From Polytrichum commune (lineage: Eukaryota; Streptophyta; Polytrichopsida; Polytrichales; Polytrichaceae), in assembly GCA_950295325.1 (NCBI GenBank), contig OX485807.1, positions 39,586,440 through 39,650,439 of the forward strand: DNA of 64,000 bases, written 5' to 3'. Under the pieces are notes generated by a model, which ran no database searches, was not told the origin of the DNA, and saw only the letters and a list, made by a program, of their open reading frames with translations. This document shows, piece by piece, positions 1 to 12,276 of the stretch; position 1 is the stretch's first letter, and the number at the start of each line of letters is the position of its first letter. Both the position numbers and the translations under genes were made by a program.

Positions 1-2
1 CA

Positions 3-1855
3 TTTTTGAGCGTCCAGTTGTATGGTGTTTTTGGGTTGCACGATGTACCCGAGGTCGTGGTAGAATGGGTGGATGAAAATGATGATGTCCTTGAAGTGCC
101 CACACAACAAATGTGGGCTCTTTCTGGGGAATATCCTAGTGACAATGATAGTGACTACCAACCGAGTGACCAAGGAGAGGAGGACCCCTTGGAAACCACG
201 AATAAATTGACTCCAAAAACCCGAACTTGGTTTATGGAATCTAATAGGGCGGACCATGAACTTGGCATCGGGTATGGGGATTTTGACTATCTAGATGGGT
301 TATCCGAGAAAGAAAGGTTTGCGGAACACATGTGGAATTCGCCGGTATCGTCCATTCCACATGTAGAGTGGCGAGGTGGGTCCGAAGGTTTCAAGGACGG
401 ATTGGGCGAGTTTGAGAGTTTAGAGGAATATTTGATGTTGTTTTGGCCGCTAAACATGATGCGTAAAATTGTACGAATGACGAATTTGTATGCCGGTCGA
501 TCTAACGGGGAAAGTGGTACATTAGGTGGGCCAAAGTGGGTATATTTGACCGTGTCCGAATTGAAATCTTGGTTTGCAATTGTAATTTTGATGGGTCTAA
601 AAAAAATTCCAAACCAAAGGTTGCATTGGTCCTCTACTGATATGTTCCATTCGCGAGAAATTAGCTCTATAATGTGTAGAAGAAGATTTGAGGACATATT
701 GAGATGTATACATCTTGTTGATAACGACCACATAACTACAAATAAAGATGAACCAAGTTATAGCAAAATCGCCAAATGTGAGTGGTTAGTGCGCGAGCAT
801 AATGCGTTGTATTCCCAATATTGGCAACCCGAGCAAAACCTTACCATTGATGAGATGATGGTAAAGTATTGTGGGAAATATTCACCTATTAGACAATATA
901 TGAAGGCAAAGCCCACTCAATATGGCATAAAAATTTGGTGTTTAGCAAATAGTGTGTCAAAGTATGTCCAAAAAATGGAGGTTATTGCGGTAAAAGTGAA
1001 GAATGTGAAGGTGAAGATCAAAATACCGGTTACAAAGTGGTGACTAGTTTAGTGAGCGGGTTAGAGCACGTGGGACATGTGATCACTTGCGATAATTGGT
1101 TTACAAGTCTAATTTTATTTTGGGATCTTTTGAAACTCGGTTTCAGAGCTACTGGGACTTGCAGAACCAATAGGCGAGGTTGGCCAAGTGCATTGACAAT
1201 TGACAAGGGTAAAGCCGTTAGAGCAGTTCCTCGTGGTACAATGTGGTGGCGAATGCACGCATCACATCAAATGGCTGCTGTCACTTGGCTTGACAACAAG
1301 CCGGTGACAATTTTGACTACGGCTGTGTCCCCCATAGATGTAACAAATGACTTGTTTGTGGGCAGATGGCATAAAAATGCCGTAAAAGACATCCCTTGCT
1401 CACCCGCATTGGTACATTACCAATACCACATGCGGGGAGTAGATGTGCAAGATCAATTGCGGGGCAATTATTCTGTACAAACACGGGATCACAAATGGTG
1501 GCATAGAATTTTGTTACATTTATTAGATACATCTCTTGTCAATGCATATATTTTGTACCGTGCTCGTATGCAAAGGATGGGTGAAAGTGTGATGAGCCGA
1601 GTAAAATTTCACTATGAAGTGACCACCAAGATGTGTACTTCGAATGTGCAGCGCAGGCGTGTCAATCCTCATCGAGCGGGCATTCCCAACCCGGATGCGT
1701 TGCATTATACCTTGTTTTGGACACGCAGCGAGGGAAAAGTAACGCGGAGAAAGTGTGTTGTATGCGGGAAGCGGCAACAATTCTATTGCCCCACATGTGG
1801 AGACATTCCAGTTTGCATGGGCGATTGCTTTGTAGCACACCATAGTAATTGTTGA
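3..1855 (+). pseudogene. piggyBac-like transposase with one frameshift
   Basis: This is a DDE_Tnp_1_7 (piggyBac) transposase, the enzyme that excises and inserts its element at TTAA sites. The first frame is open from the window edge to 1043 and the second continues to 1855, about 615 codons in all, close to the usual family length. The N-terminus is acidic (residues about 40-62). The catalytic aspartates lie in LTIDEMMVKY (codon 849-851), ITCDNWFTS (1091-1093) and MRGVDVQDQ (1442-1444). The C-terminal cysteine-rich domain starts at CVVCGKRQQFYCPTC. The two frames meet near 983: one base appears lost in the codons after KMEV, and the other frame then reads CGKSEEC. The true start is probably upstream of the window, because the frame is open to its edge. 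Family identity is clear. Loss of function is inferred from the frameshift, which could also be a sequencing error. Confidence 0.9.
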
Positions 1856-2610
1856 TGATCATGTACTATTCGCATGTCATTTGCGATTTTTATTGCGATT
1901 TTTTTCCAAGTCCATATGTATCATGATTTATGTACACTCTAGTATGAGTAAGGATTTATGAGAATGAAGAATGTAAGGGTGATTTTTTATTTTTTTTTAT
2001 TACTTGTTACCTCCCACCTTTCCGAGGCAATCAAAGCCTAGCATTGGTAGAAGAGCCCGAGTGATTGAAGTGGGGAAAGGGGGCCTCAATCCTTGAGGTG
2101 GTTCAACCGATTTTAGAGGAGCATTGATAGTGTGTTATGAGCCGGCCCCATGCTCCAAACCATGCTCCAAACCGGGTTGGACATGGGGCAGTAACAAAAA
2201 TTTCAGTTTTTGGGCCCAATCTCATTGCTTGGAGACTTCAGAGTCCCATATCTTTTTTTCCACACCTCAGAATTTGACGAAAAAAATTCCACATGAGGGT
2301 CACAATGTTCTTTACATGTGGTAAAAATTTCAGATGATTTGGAGCACTTCTAAGTACTCTGAATCCAGCATAAGTACGAAGTACCCCCTGCCCGAACAAT
2401 TTCCATCAATCTTCTCAACGGTGGCATTTTCTCAAAAATTGTGCGATCTTGTTGATCTTTTTTTCATAAACAAGCTATGTAAGTCTTCTTTAGTTTCAAC
2501 GGTGCCGATCGTGAAAATTACCCCACACAAATAAGAAATTGAGCTTGCTACAATAGCTAATCAAGAAAACATGACCTATGCTAAAACACCCCCGGTCCTT
2601 TAGGGGTTAA
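1856..2610 (+). mobile_element. Candidate right flank and end of the piggyBac element
   Basis: No gene is seen. After the transposase stop there is AT-rich sequence with a poly-T tract (about 1984-1999). At 2607-2610 a TTAA is preceded by GGGG, so read outward the end would begin CCCCTAAAGGACCGGGGG. piggyBac elements typically insert at TTAA and have termini starting with CCC, so this is a plausible right terminus. The left terminus is outside the window, so the inverted repeat cannot be confirmed here. Confidence 0.35.
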
Positions 2611-2631
2611 CTTGGAGGTTGCTATGGACAC

Positions 2632-2790
2632 CTAACCATACTGTCCATACACATGTGTGAAATGTGCAATGCAGGGCTAGCGCTTGTGACACTTGCTAGA
2701 GTTGTGAAATGGTGAAGATAAGTTAAGGGGAGCTAGCAAAAGTTGCGACAATGAATGTGGATGGTATTTAGATTACCCTAAGTGTAAAAG
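2632..2790 (+). repeat. Diverged repeat fragment shared with 45.64-45.79 kb
   Basis: The stretch from CTAACCAT through GCGCTTGTGACACTTGCTAG to GCTAGCAAAAGTTGCGACA matches 45640-45780 in the same orientation with substitutions and small indels. The partner lies inside a GC-rich LTR-like block, so this is probably a broken LTR fragment. It starts just beyond the candidate piggyBac end, which suggests that piggyBac jumped into or next to it. Confidence 0.6.
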
Positions 2791-5700
2791 TCCATATTCC
2801 AAATGCGTAATCATATTGAACCCACATTTGTTCCACATACAATGAAAGATCAACTACCGTATACATATGCTATGAAATGAAAGAAGAAGAAAAATAGTAA
2901 AGTGCATGAACAATCTAAAGACAATGACAACTTGAGTGGTTAACCTTATCGCAAGAAACTTAAGGTCCTTAAACCTTCAACTCTATCCAATACCAATCAT
3001 GTTATTTCTATTGTTTTGGAGTTACTTTCCTCTTTAAGAATCAATACTAAAATGCTACATGTTATACATTTTAATTCTAATAGAGACTCATTTGAGCTCA
3101 TTTTAAGGGACTCATTTTTAAACATATTGAATGAAAAAAAACCAAAACTAGGGCTCAATATTTTCATGATATCAATGCAATCTTACAATGGTATTTTTCT
3201 CACTAATTCTTTTAAACTATATATTCATTTATCATTGGAGTGTAATTTTTTCACTTTATTTTCAATTATAAATTGATCTTATATCGGTTGTATTTATATT
3301 ATCCATAACATTAAGTAGCAAGCCCGGAATAACCTTCGTAAAAGAACATCAAATTGGCACGTGCCAACGAAAAGTTTTTCCCTTCTTGTTGACTCAATAT
3401 TACGAAACTCAAAGGGTAGCATCCTAGCATTGCTACTTAATGTTATGTCTAGGATAGTGCGAATTGAACTATCTACTTTCAAGATGTTTAAAAATGAAAA
3501 CCAACAATTTAATTCGGTTATTGCAAGTACTCTGGAGGGGCTTCTTGTGCCTAGAATCTCAATACATCTTTCTTCAATACCTTTCTGGTATGCAAAATTT
3601 AATAAATGTTTTTGTGTTCTATTTCTATTTTGCATGAAATATATTTTCATGTTGATCATACTTTGTTGATATTTTACCCCAAGGATCCAAAGTGGGCCCA
3701 ATTTTTTTATTTTTTTTTCAATACAATTTCAAGGTTGGTCATGAATCTTGGATGTGTGAACCCACTTTGTTTGGCCAATTCCCGCAATCCAAACAAAACG
3801 GTTAGTGAAAAAAAAATTGTTCATGTTTTTCTTCAATTTCATTAATCATTTATGTTTGCATACATTATATTTTGATTGGTTTCTTATTTTATTTATTTTA
3901 CATTTTTTTTGCAGATAGGCAAATTTATAACGCTTTTACTTGTTCGTTGTTTTGGTAATACTTTTATATTGAATTGTATGCCTTTGTCTTTCAAATGAAT
4001 ATTGACAAGGATCTTTCGGAGAATAATATGAATCCAGATGATGATGTTTTATAGAATTTCATGGATTCTACATCTAAACTGCTAAGAGATGATGGTGTCA
4101 CACCTTGGAGAGACCCACAAGAATAACATCCATTGTTCTTCCAAGTTTTTATTAATGTTTTGTCAAAACTTGAAGGTATTATTGCAGACCTCACTACATT
4201 CGCTAGTATAAATCAATTTTTTTTAAGATTTATTTTTTAATATAACTTCAATACCAACTAACTGCTCTAATTATGTATTATGTCTTTGATAGGATCTTCT
4301 ATACATAGTTGTTGCACTTTGATGCATCACCTCTTGGTATTGGAAGACGACAAAGATGTTTTTGATTTTGTCTTGGAGCCTTTGATTAGAAAATCCCCTT
4401 CGGCTATTGGCAAAGACAACAATTTTTTTAGTTATTATAAACACATCAATAATAATTAAAAACAAATATGTTGTTATGTGACAACAATGTGATACCACAA
4501 TGACGTTGAAGTTGGCACCTTTTTTTTGAAGACCCAAGATTTTTATCAAGCCTAGTACCTCGACCAACCCTCCCTGTCTATGTTGAGACTATGGCTTCCG
4601 TTTTTGCTGCTCAATCTTCCCCTTCTTCAACTCTAAACCCTAAACTGGACATTATGATCGGCGAATTTTGGATTTCATAGAGTTAGAGGTTGAATAGATT
4701 CATGTTAAACATCCATCATTACATTCATTTATGCTCTACCTTGGACTTACACATGTTTAGTGTCCAACTCTATCTTCTTTGCACTCTCTTTACTTGTGTG
4801 GTATCATTGGCCAATTACAAAATCAAGTATCCTTTGCAACAGGTTTTGTTTCACTTTTTGATTTGTTCATACTATGAATGTCAATGATAATCACAACATG
4901 ATATTCACTTGTCACCTCTTGGAGGACATATCCTTCTGACATGCATGCTTCCCTATAGCTTTGTCTTTCTCACAAGTGATGTGAATCTATTTGAATGTCT
5001 TTCTATAAAGAACATCATTTGTATTATATAAAACAAACTAACATGGTTTCATATACTAAATGAACTAACAAATGTTGTTCATTGTCAAAAAATGATGTGG
5101 GTATTTGCATTTGCTAAAGTATATTTGATCCAAGAGGTGATGAGCACATGGCATGATGTAATTGGCCACCTTGATCCATGTGCCCTTTGCATTTGGAAGG
5201 GAAAGAAATGATGTGCACGAAAGTAAAGGTACAATAAAGTGACTTTGAAATCATACAAACATCATTTTGGAAAATTATTAGTCTTGTGAAAAAGAAATTG
5301 AACAAATCTAAATATAACCTTACAATTGATACTTGAAATAATACATCACGTTCTAGAAGAGGGCAACGATCATAGTGAATTGATGTTTTGGAGTTATGGG
5401 TTAGCAAATATATCATTAGAAGATTTGGGAGAATGAGCAAGTCATTATGGACATCACTGTGGGATGCTCCCTAAATTACCAATTCTACAAGTTAGTGTGG
5501 GCATACATGCATCATACCATATGTATTGCATGTGAGACTTTTAATTCAATTAACACTTGCCAGTATCATATGGGCATCATAATCGTTAATTTCATTAGTG
5601 GAAGGCATACTTCAAGTGGATTTTGGTGCTCATGAAAACATATATTGTTTTGGGTGATTTAGCACATATTTATTATTATGTCTAATCCCTCCTTATTGTT

Positions 5701-7133
5701 ATTCTTTAGATATGTGAAAGACGTTTGGTTCCAATCAAATTTTTATTGATCGTAATCACCCCCAGTGGATATTTTTGCTTTAAAGCAATCTCAACAATGT
5801 ATACCATTTGTAACATCACATGTCCCATATTTTGATGATGGAAATGACATTGAAGAATTTAAAAGCAAATGAAAGACCACAAATGCATCTAAATGAGATG
5901 GATGTTATTAATGATAAATATGACATTAATGATGACAATTATTTGAGTGACAAGTTACTACCGCTAATTGAGATGCAATCTACATTCACGTAGTGTAGAA
6001 TAATCCTCATTTTGCAATAAGACCTTTACATCATGGAGTCAACCCCCTATAGACATGGCAACGCTGCCTGTTGCATTTCAAAACCATGCCACCAACATTA
6101 TGGTTGAACCTAACCCTAAAACAAAGAGTCCATATTGGAAATTAGTCAAGAGGTTAACTGAAAATTTGATGAACCCTATTATGTGGGTGTGTGAAAAAAA
6201 TGTTGAAAATGTGGGCAATGCTTCAACGCATGCCCCCACACATGAAGGACCATAAGGAAATCAATATCATGGATTTCTTTTGAATGTTAGGGAAGATCAA
6301 CATCTCTTGACCAGTTTGAGAATAACGTTTTAACAACTTAATTTAATGTTACGGATATTTTGCATGCCAGAGTTGGGCAGTGTCTCAATGTTCATGAAGA
6401 TGGTTGCTTGCATGAAGTGAGAATGCGTTTTTGTCACAATGCAATCATATGATGTAGAGGGTACTCAAACCAATAAAACCATGTGGCAACTTTAACCTAT
6501 TTTTGGAATCCATTTCAATTAGTGGTTTGCATGATTGGCTTAGGAAATTGTCTTGGACATGGTGGAAATGGATTTTTGAATAAACTATAATTCACTTATT
6601 CCTAGCTTCCCAAACCTCTCCCTAGATCCACATTTTTTTTCACTACAAACGGCTTCCAAAACCGTCCTTACAATCGTCCAACATCACCCCTATTTTTCGT
6701 CACTAATCAACCCCGCTTTCTCTCAAAACTGTCTCCACCTTTCTCCCAAACTACCCCCCACACTAAAACCAACATTCCACCAAATTAAAAAATTGGAGTC
6801 CTCAAAACTTTTGCATGTGAAACTCTAAATAATCATATGTAACTCACCCCTAGCTAAGTCCCAACACTTGCCCAAATCCAAATCCACTTTCACCCAAAAC
6901 CAACACCACGTTCTCCCGAAACCACCCCGCTTCTCACTTGAAACTGCTCCTGGTTTGCGTTGAAGACATTCAAATGGTTTAAGGTGTGCTAAAAACTAGG
7001 AGAAATGTATAGGGAGACGCTTAAAAGAAGATTCGGAATTAGCACCCTATACCGTAAAGCAATGCCCTTGTCCACACATGCACCATAGTGAACACTTTCT
7101 TAAAGAGAGAAGTTCAATTCAGTTCAAGAGAGC
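2791..7133. other. AT-rich intergenic region without a recognised gene
   Basis: Short reading frames occur (for example 3294-3701 minus, 4271-4567 minus and 6055-6255 plus), but none has a recognisable domain, splice structure or coding bias. The frame at 6055-6255 contains KTKSPYWKLVKRLTENLMNP, which faintly resembles the start of hAT-type BED-finger proteins. This is too weak to call. A CT-rich stretch repeating ACCAACAC/CTCCCAAA-like words lies at 6640-6960. Confidence 0.5.
3305..3446. repeat. Short element with 17-bp perfect inverted ends
   Basis: ATAACATTAAGTAGCAA at 3305-3321 is perfectly inverted at 3430-3446. Weaker matching extends a few bases outward (TATCC-type flanks). The 142-bp unit could be a small MITE or a stem-loop. 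No clear target-site duplication was found. Confidence 0.5.
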
Positions 7134-7135
7134 TA

Positions 7136-7352
7136 TACTAAATATTGTATTTAGTGTCACTTTCTATTTGGAGTTACACAATGGTATATCTTTTCACTAG
7201 AAATGTAATTTTTTCCCAAGTAAAGATGTTAATGTTCTATTATGTCCAAACAACCAATTTGACCTTTGTTGGCCAAAAATAAGACATACAATAAATAGTT
7301 ACAGCATTGCATAATTCCAAGTAGCAAGTGACACTAAATACAATATTTAGTG
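7136..7352. mobile_element. TA-flanked MITE, copy 1
   Basis: Left end TACTAAATATTGTATTTAGT and right end (read inverted) CACTAAATATTGTATTTAGT form terminal inverted repeats that continue for about 50 bp. The element is flanked by TA on both sides (7134-7135 and 7353-7354), the duplication made by Tc1/mariner-type insertion. It encodes nothing. Its terminal region aligns with the MITEs at 15052-15237 and 25951-26158, so the three form one family. Confidence 0.75.
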
Positions 7353-7464
7353 TACCTATCTGCCAAAGTTTATCACCATAGCAGGGTGAGGAGTTAATTC
7401 ATTGGGCTTATCATCAACAAGGCAACTTTTTAATGCCTCAAAATGGAGCCAGCTGGGGCAAGCC

Positions 7465-8410
7465 ATTCGGTTACTTTTCTTAATCGGACACCTAAATTTG
7501 ATTGGTATGTGCTTAGGATGAGGATCAAACAACAAACATTGTAAAGATACATGTTTTAAAAAGATTGGACTACGTCTTCAAAATTTATCAACTATTCCAC
7601 ACTCAATTGGAAGGAAATTTGTATTCAATTAAGGAATCGACAAACATGTATTTCTAAAGATCATAACTGAATCATAGGAGGCCCGATTTTTTATGATGCT
7701 TCATTGTAGATTTGCTAATGCAACACAATTTTCGCTGTGTAAATCTAATCAGTAGAAGTTGAAGAACATGAAAAACCAATCAAATTACACCACATACCTT
7801 ATATGTCCAATTGCAGGTCCTGGTGTAAAGTGTAACAAATAGCAACCACGAGGTTATTCAATATAGGGCTAAGCTGTGTTAAGACCAACAGTTGACGAAA
7901 TCTATGAGAATAGAGTCATCCTCTAACTCAGCATGACTTTTTGGTCCAACAGGAGTTGGTTGTTTTGCATAGACCTTCCATGTTCAATAAGTTTGGGGAG
8001 CATAGTTAGAGGTTGTGTGGAGGTTCGAACAAAAGATGCTCTATCTCGGTTCATTAAGAGTCAAACTCATTTTGGCATGGCAAGAGGTGCTAAAATGACT
8101 TTGGTCCTCAATGAACTGAAATAAGCTGCTCTTCGATGAAATTCCACGACTACCGACAAGCATGCAGCACAAATGGAAAAGAAGTTATTGAGTTTATATA
8201 CAAAAAATGAACATATTTGATCATTAGTGAAGAAATGGAATCTTCACTTTGATGATTGAATGAGATATTTGCATGAACTCTGATAATTATAAGTAAAATG
8301 ACTGCAGCTTTGATGTTGGATTTGCTCGTCATCTTGTACTAATTGCATGTTGAATATGCTAAGAGAAGTGAGTGCAGAGCTGAAAGTGTCCGTTTTAAGC
8401 CTATGTACTT
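7465..8410. repeat. Dispersed repeat family, locus 1
   Basis: Four blocks match elsewhere in the window. 7465-7620 matches 24150-24290. 7689-7800 is inverted relative to 62788-62890 and to about 23435-23500. 7915-8135 matches 23762-23990. 8295-8410 matches 24380-24480. Block order differs between loci, so the family is rearranged or composite. An open frame at 7933-8124 ends in LNELK, as does the matching frame at locus 2. It lies downstream of the CURT1 gene. Superfamily unknown. Confidence 0.65.
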
Positions 8411-9200
8411 TATTGCTCCCATCTTGATTGAACAAGTGCATCAGCTGAGTGGCAGTTTTTACGTTTGCTTTAGTAGACATCTGATGCACTAATCAAAAGA
8501 ATCGTCCTGATCTTCTTAGTGGCAGTTTGGATTTAACATGGCCAAGGTTTGAATGAGTGTGCAGGGAGCCACAGAACAAGAAGTACCTTGCAAGCTTTGA
8601 AGCTCGAACGTATGTGATGCAGTCCCATGCCTCCTAATTTTTTTACTGCAACTATATGTTTTGAGCCTCACCTGAAGTCGGAAAGTTCAACAACCTGGCT
8701 CCAAACAAAATTATGAGAAGATTCAACATTTGCTCTGAAAAGTTCAATAAAAAGCCAACCTTGTATGCCCACATGTAATGACCTATAGAATGTGAGAGCA
8801 CTCCAAGTTACACCACAAATGTAGACAAATTCTCAAGTATTCAGAATGTTGAGGCTGAGAATCTCACTGCTGTTGTTCTATGAAGAGATACATTTCCACC
8901 TGTGACAATATATGGAAGCAAATAATTTTTCTGTCAAACTCAATCATTACTTTAAAAAAAATGTGCACAGTCACACACACGACTGTGAAAGTTGCACGTT
9001 TTGTGAGCCAGCCAGGAGGCAGATAAAGGTGCCTCCAGAATCTGAGTCTTAATTGTAAAACATGTTGGGTTGCAACTAAAGCAACCTCCGAAGTCACACT
9101 CCAAGTTCAGGTTATGCAACTTCTAGGGAGCTGCTTCACCTTTAACTTTCCAGGATCTCTACCAACCTCTTCTAAATGAATGAAATGCAGGTTGTAGAGC

Positions 9201-11917
9201 TTATTGACCAGTAATCCTTGTCTTGGTGTCCTCAATCAACTTGAACAACTCTTCTCTGTAAGATTTAACACACAATCCAGAACCAAGTTAGATCATGAAT
9301 ATACTCCCTCTGTCAATCATGAAGTCAATTATAAAAGAAGTCAGACCTCCCCACACTGCAAACAATGAACTGTCCAAGTGCCCTTCAAGTTGGTTCAAGG
9401 AAGCTTTGCATGTGCAATATATATATTAGCCTAGTAAACTTCGTTATCGATACAATTCTTTAGGGACTTTGAGCAACTGACCTGTCTGGCTTGAAGAGCA
9501 AGTAACGATACACAAACCACTGTCAAACAAACCAGCAGTATATCAGCAATTGTCAAAGGTCAATAAACTTGAAGGAACATTTACAAGCTGCCTACACACC
9601 AATGCTGTATATAAAATACACTAAATCTCCTTGTACTCTGCAAATGGTATTCAGCTGCAGGGTGACCTTCATAGTCTTTGGCACATCTTCGTAAATCCTA
9701 CTTAAATGAACATAAAACCAGACCAAACCAGACAGTGTGATAAATAAGAGCTAATTACCCCTGAGAATAAAATTCCAACAATCTCGAAGAAGTCAGGGAT
9801 GAGGGGGAGCCTGTCTAAGGCCTGCCACAATCCATCAGAACACATCAGGCTTCTCAAATTTACAAAAAAGTATTATGCCAAAAGAGCTCTTCAAATTTCC
9901 AATTCATGAACATACACAGCTGACTCAGTAGCATATTCAAGCACTATGATCCTTCATGTTCTACGTCCAAATGAGACATAATACTTTCCAACAATATTCC
10001 AAAGTATTTTCCAAAGCTTGTGGTACCTAAGAGGACTAAGCTCTGATCAGAGACAATTGATATTTATGTTGTTGATATACATGTGCAAGACACTCTCCAA
10101 AACGGACAGACACATGTAGGACCTATGGTAGAAGTGATTCTGTAAGTTTGAACTGGTAGATATCTGAAACTTACGCCAATAAGGCCAGCAGAAGCCCACA
10201 GTGCAACCAAACCAGCAAATCCCAGTGATCCAATTGCAAGCTTGTCATCTGTCTTCTCCCACTGAAAGACGGAGAGGTGTCAGCTAAGAAGACCTATATG
10301 AGGGAAGAGGAAAAAAACAATGCATTGACTCATGCTGTTTTTGACTTCGACTATTAAAGTTGGCTTCACTTGCAAGAGGAAAAACACTCCATGCAAAGCA
10401 AAGCAAAGCAAATCATCAAGGGCCAAACTCAAAACAAGGAATTTGATCAACACCAGCGAAGTGCTTATAATTGACAACCCCCTCCAGTCCAAGAAATTCA
10501 AACTGAAGTGGCAATCAACTGGAACATCAAGAGGTTTGTTTGAGCCTGAAACTGCGCCATCGTAATCCTAGCAGGGATAATGTAGTGGTTATGCAAGGCG
10601 CTTACCCATTCTTGGACGCTCTTTAGGGCATCGTTTACAGCTGCGGAGGTCTCGTTGACTGTGGACTCGGCAGAGGTCTCGGGCTCCTTAGTCGCCTTGG
10701 TAGCAACAATTGACAATGACCTCCGTGGCTCTGCCTACACCAGAAAATCCGCTGTGTCAACTGCAAATTGCACACACCAAATGCCAACCAATTCTTGCAC
10801 CTCCTTCCAGCCTTAGATGTTAATATTCAAATTCACATGGATACTACAGGGCTCAAAACAATTTAGGTAGTGGGAGCATGTAGAAAATTTCAGCTCCATC
10901 TACGAATGCAGAGAGCACCGAAAAACACAGGTATGGGACCTCCTCTTATTCCCATTGTATTAGGGCAATTTCTCAGCATGATTAAAAACAAAACGAAAAG
11001 TAGGAAAAAAAAAGAAAAAACACAAAAAAAGCTTGTGCTTCCTAAGACCTCGATCCTAAAAATATTAGAGGAAATGTTCTTGAAGTATGGTTTGCAAAGC
11101 TAAGAGAGCTGGTAAAACCATGATAATCTTCTTTAACCCGTTCAATGTAGTCTCCACAACCCGAGTTCAATGTGTAAACACCAGGACAAATGAATCATTT
11201 TCTTTGTATGACCTAACACTCTGTCTCCACTTCCGATATATACACCGCTATTCACGAAACCAATCTATCGCAACAACAGTTTCCCGGATTCCTACAAGTG
11301 AACGAACCGCAACTAATTTCTTGAAGAAAATCGTGTTACTGAGATTAGTCACACCACTAGCAAATGGAGCAAAATCTCATATGACCTGACACTGTGCGCC
11401 TCCGCTTCCGATATCTAATCAGCAGTTTACGACATCAATCGATCGCAACAAATGTTGTCTGATTCCGACAACTGCACAAACCGCAACTAATTTCTTGAAC
11501 AGTATCATCTTACTGAGATTGGTCACACCAATGGAAAATGAAGCGATATCTTATATGACCTAACGCTGTGCGCCTCCTCTTCCGATGCTTATTCAGTAGT
11601 TCGCGAAATCAATTGATCGAAACAAGAGTTGTCAGATTCCGACAACCGAATGAACCGCAAGCAAATTCTTATAGAAAATTGTGTCACGGAGATTGGCGAA
11701 TTCGTCCGAGCATGGGGAAAATCGAACCTGGTCGGAAGCTGGAGTTACGGCTAATCAAAGGAACAGCGACACCGGCCTTGAACGAGGACGCGCGGCAGGA
11801 GGAAAGCAGCACATTATAGGCCGGTGCACGGTCCACGCGATTATTCGTGTTGCGGGAAGCAGCGCTAAGGCTCCCCACGGCAGCGGACGACATCACGCAG
11901 GCAGAGGTTGACGACAT
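9201..11917 (-). CDS. CURT1: CURVATURE THYLAKOID 1-type (CAAD domain) protein
   Basis: CURT1 proteins sit at grana margins in the chloroplast, oligomerise and bend thylakoid membranes. Exons on the minus strand: exon 1 from ATG 11917 down to about 11735-11755; exon 2 10730 (or 10734)-10606; exon 3 10261-10175; exon 4 9821-9759; exon 5 9519-9482; exon 6 9255-9201 (TAA). Exons 2 to 6 join in frame through GT-AG introns. Exon 1 is Ser/Ala/Arg-rich and has no acidic run, as in a plastid transit peptide. Exon 2 gives the acidic, Ser/Thr-rich segment before the membrane. Exon 3 (WEKTDDKLAIGSLGFAG) holds the first transmembrane helix. Exon 4 has LPLIPDFFEIVGILFSG, and exon 5 WFVYRYLLFKPDR is the family signature. 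The tail ends KTRITGQ. The exon 1 donor is uncertain: phase-1 GT sites near 11735 and 11752 both fit the GGCAG acceptor of exon 2. Expected length is about 175-190 aa, slightly long for the family. Confidence 0.92.
11207..11725. repeat. Triplicated 173-bp tandem repeat in CURT1 intron 1
   Basis: Three units start at TATGACCTAAC/GAC (11207, 11380, 11553), a regular 173-bp period. Each carries a CTTCCGAT block, CGCAACAA..GTTGTC, GAACCGCAAC and GAGATTGG. The last unit runs into the 3' part of CURT1 exon 1 (GAGATTGGCGAATTCGTCC). The repeat therefore looks like a duplicated exon-intron border. A splice-donor-like GTAAGA survives in the middle copy on the minus strand. Confidence 0.85.
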
Positions 11918-12240
11918 TGCCGCTGCTGCACTCCGCTACAGTGCACCTCCCCGCGAGTAAATAAAACTATAATCCTAAAGTGGAGATGTTCGTTCAGAAA
12001 TGATCGCGAGCCGCTCGCAGAGGCTTTCAGAAAATTCAAATCACGAGAACACTTTGGGGCAAGTGAGTTGCAGTTGTTCGCTTCGCAGGGTGCGGGAGCT
12101 CCAGACCGCCATGGCCGCTCCGCTCCAACTCCAAGATGGTGACCGGATCACCCGGTCATCAGATACGGTCCCCTTCACACTGGCGAGAGGGAATTAGCGC
12201 ACACAAGTGTGCCAGTCTTTGGACCCGGTATATTTTAATT
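11918..12240 (-). promoter_or_regulatory. Upstream region of CURT1, GC-richer block
   Basis: This block is less AT-rich than the DNA beyond it and precedes the CURT1 start, so it probably holds its 5' UTR and promoter. A short plus-strand frame with a good start context (CCGCCATGG at about 12107) is only 28 codons and is not supported as a gene. No defined box is claimed. Confidence 0.3.
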
Positions 12241-12276
12241 TTTTAATTTTTTTTTGTATATATGTGTGTGTGTGAA

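Noticed and set aside
10280-10565. Frames of 73-77 codons overlapping CURT1
   Set aside because: They cover the intron between CURT1 exons 2 and 3, whose splice sites and phase are clear.
11568-11911. Plus-strand frames of 76-83 codons
   Set aside because: Shadows of CURT1 exon 1 and the 173-bp repeat on the opposite strand.
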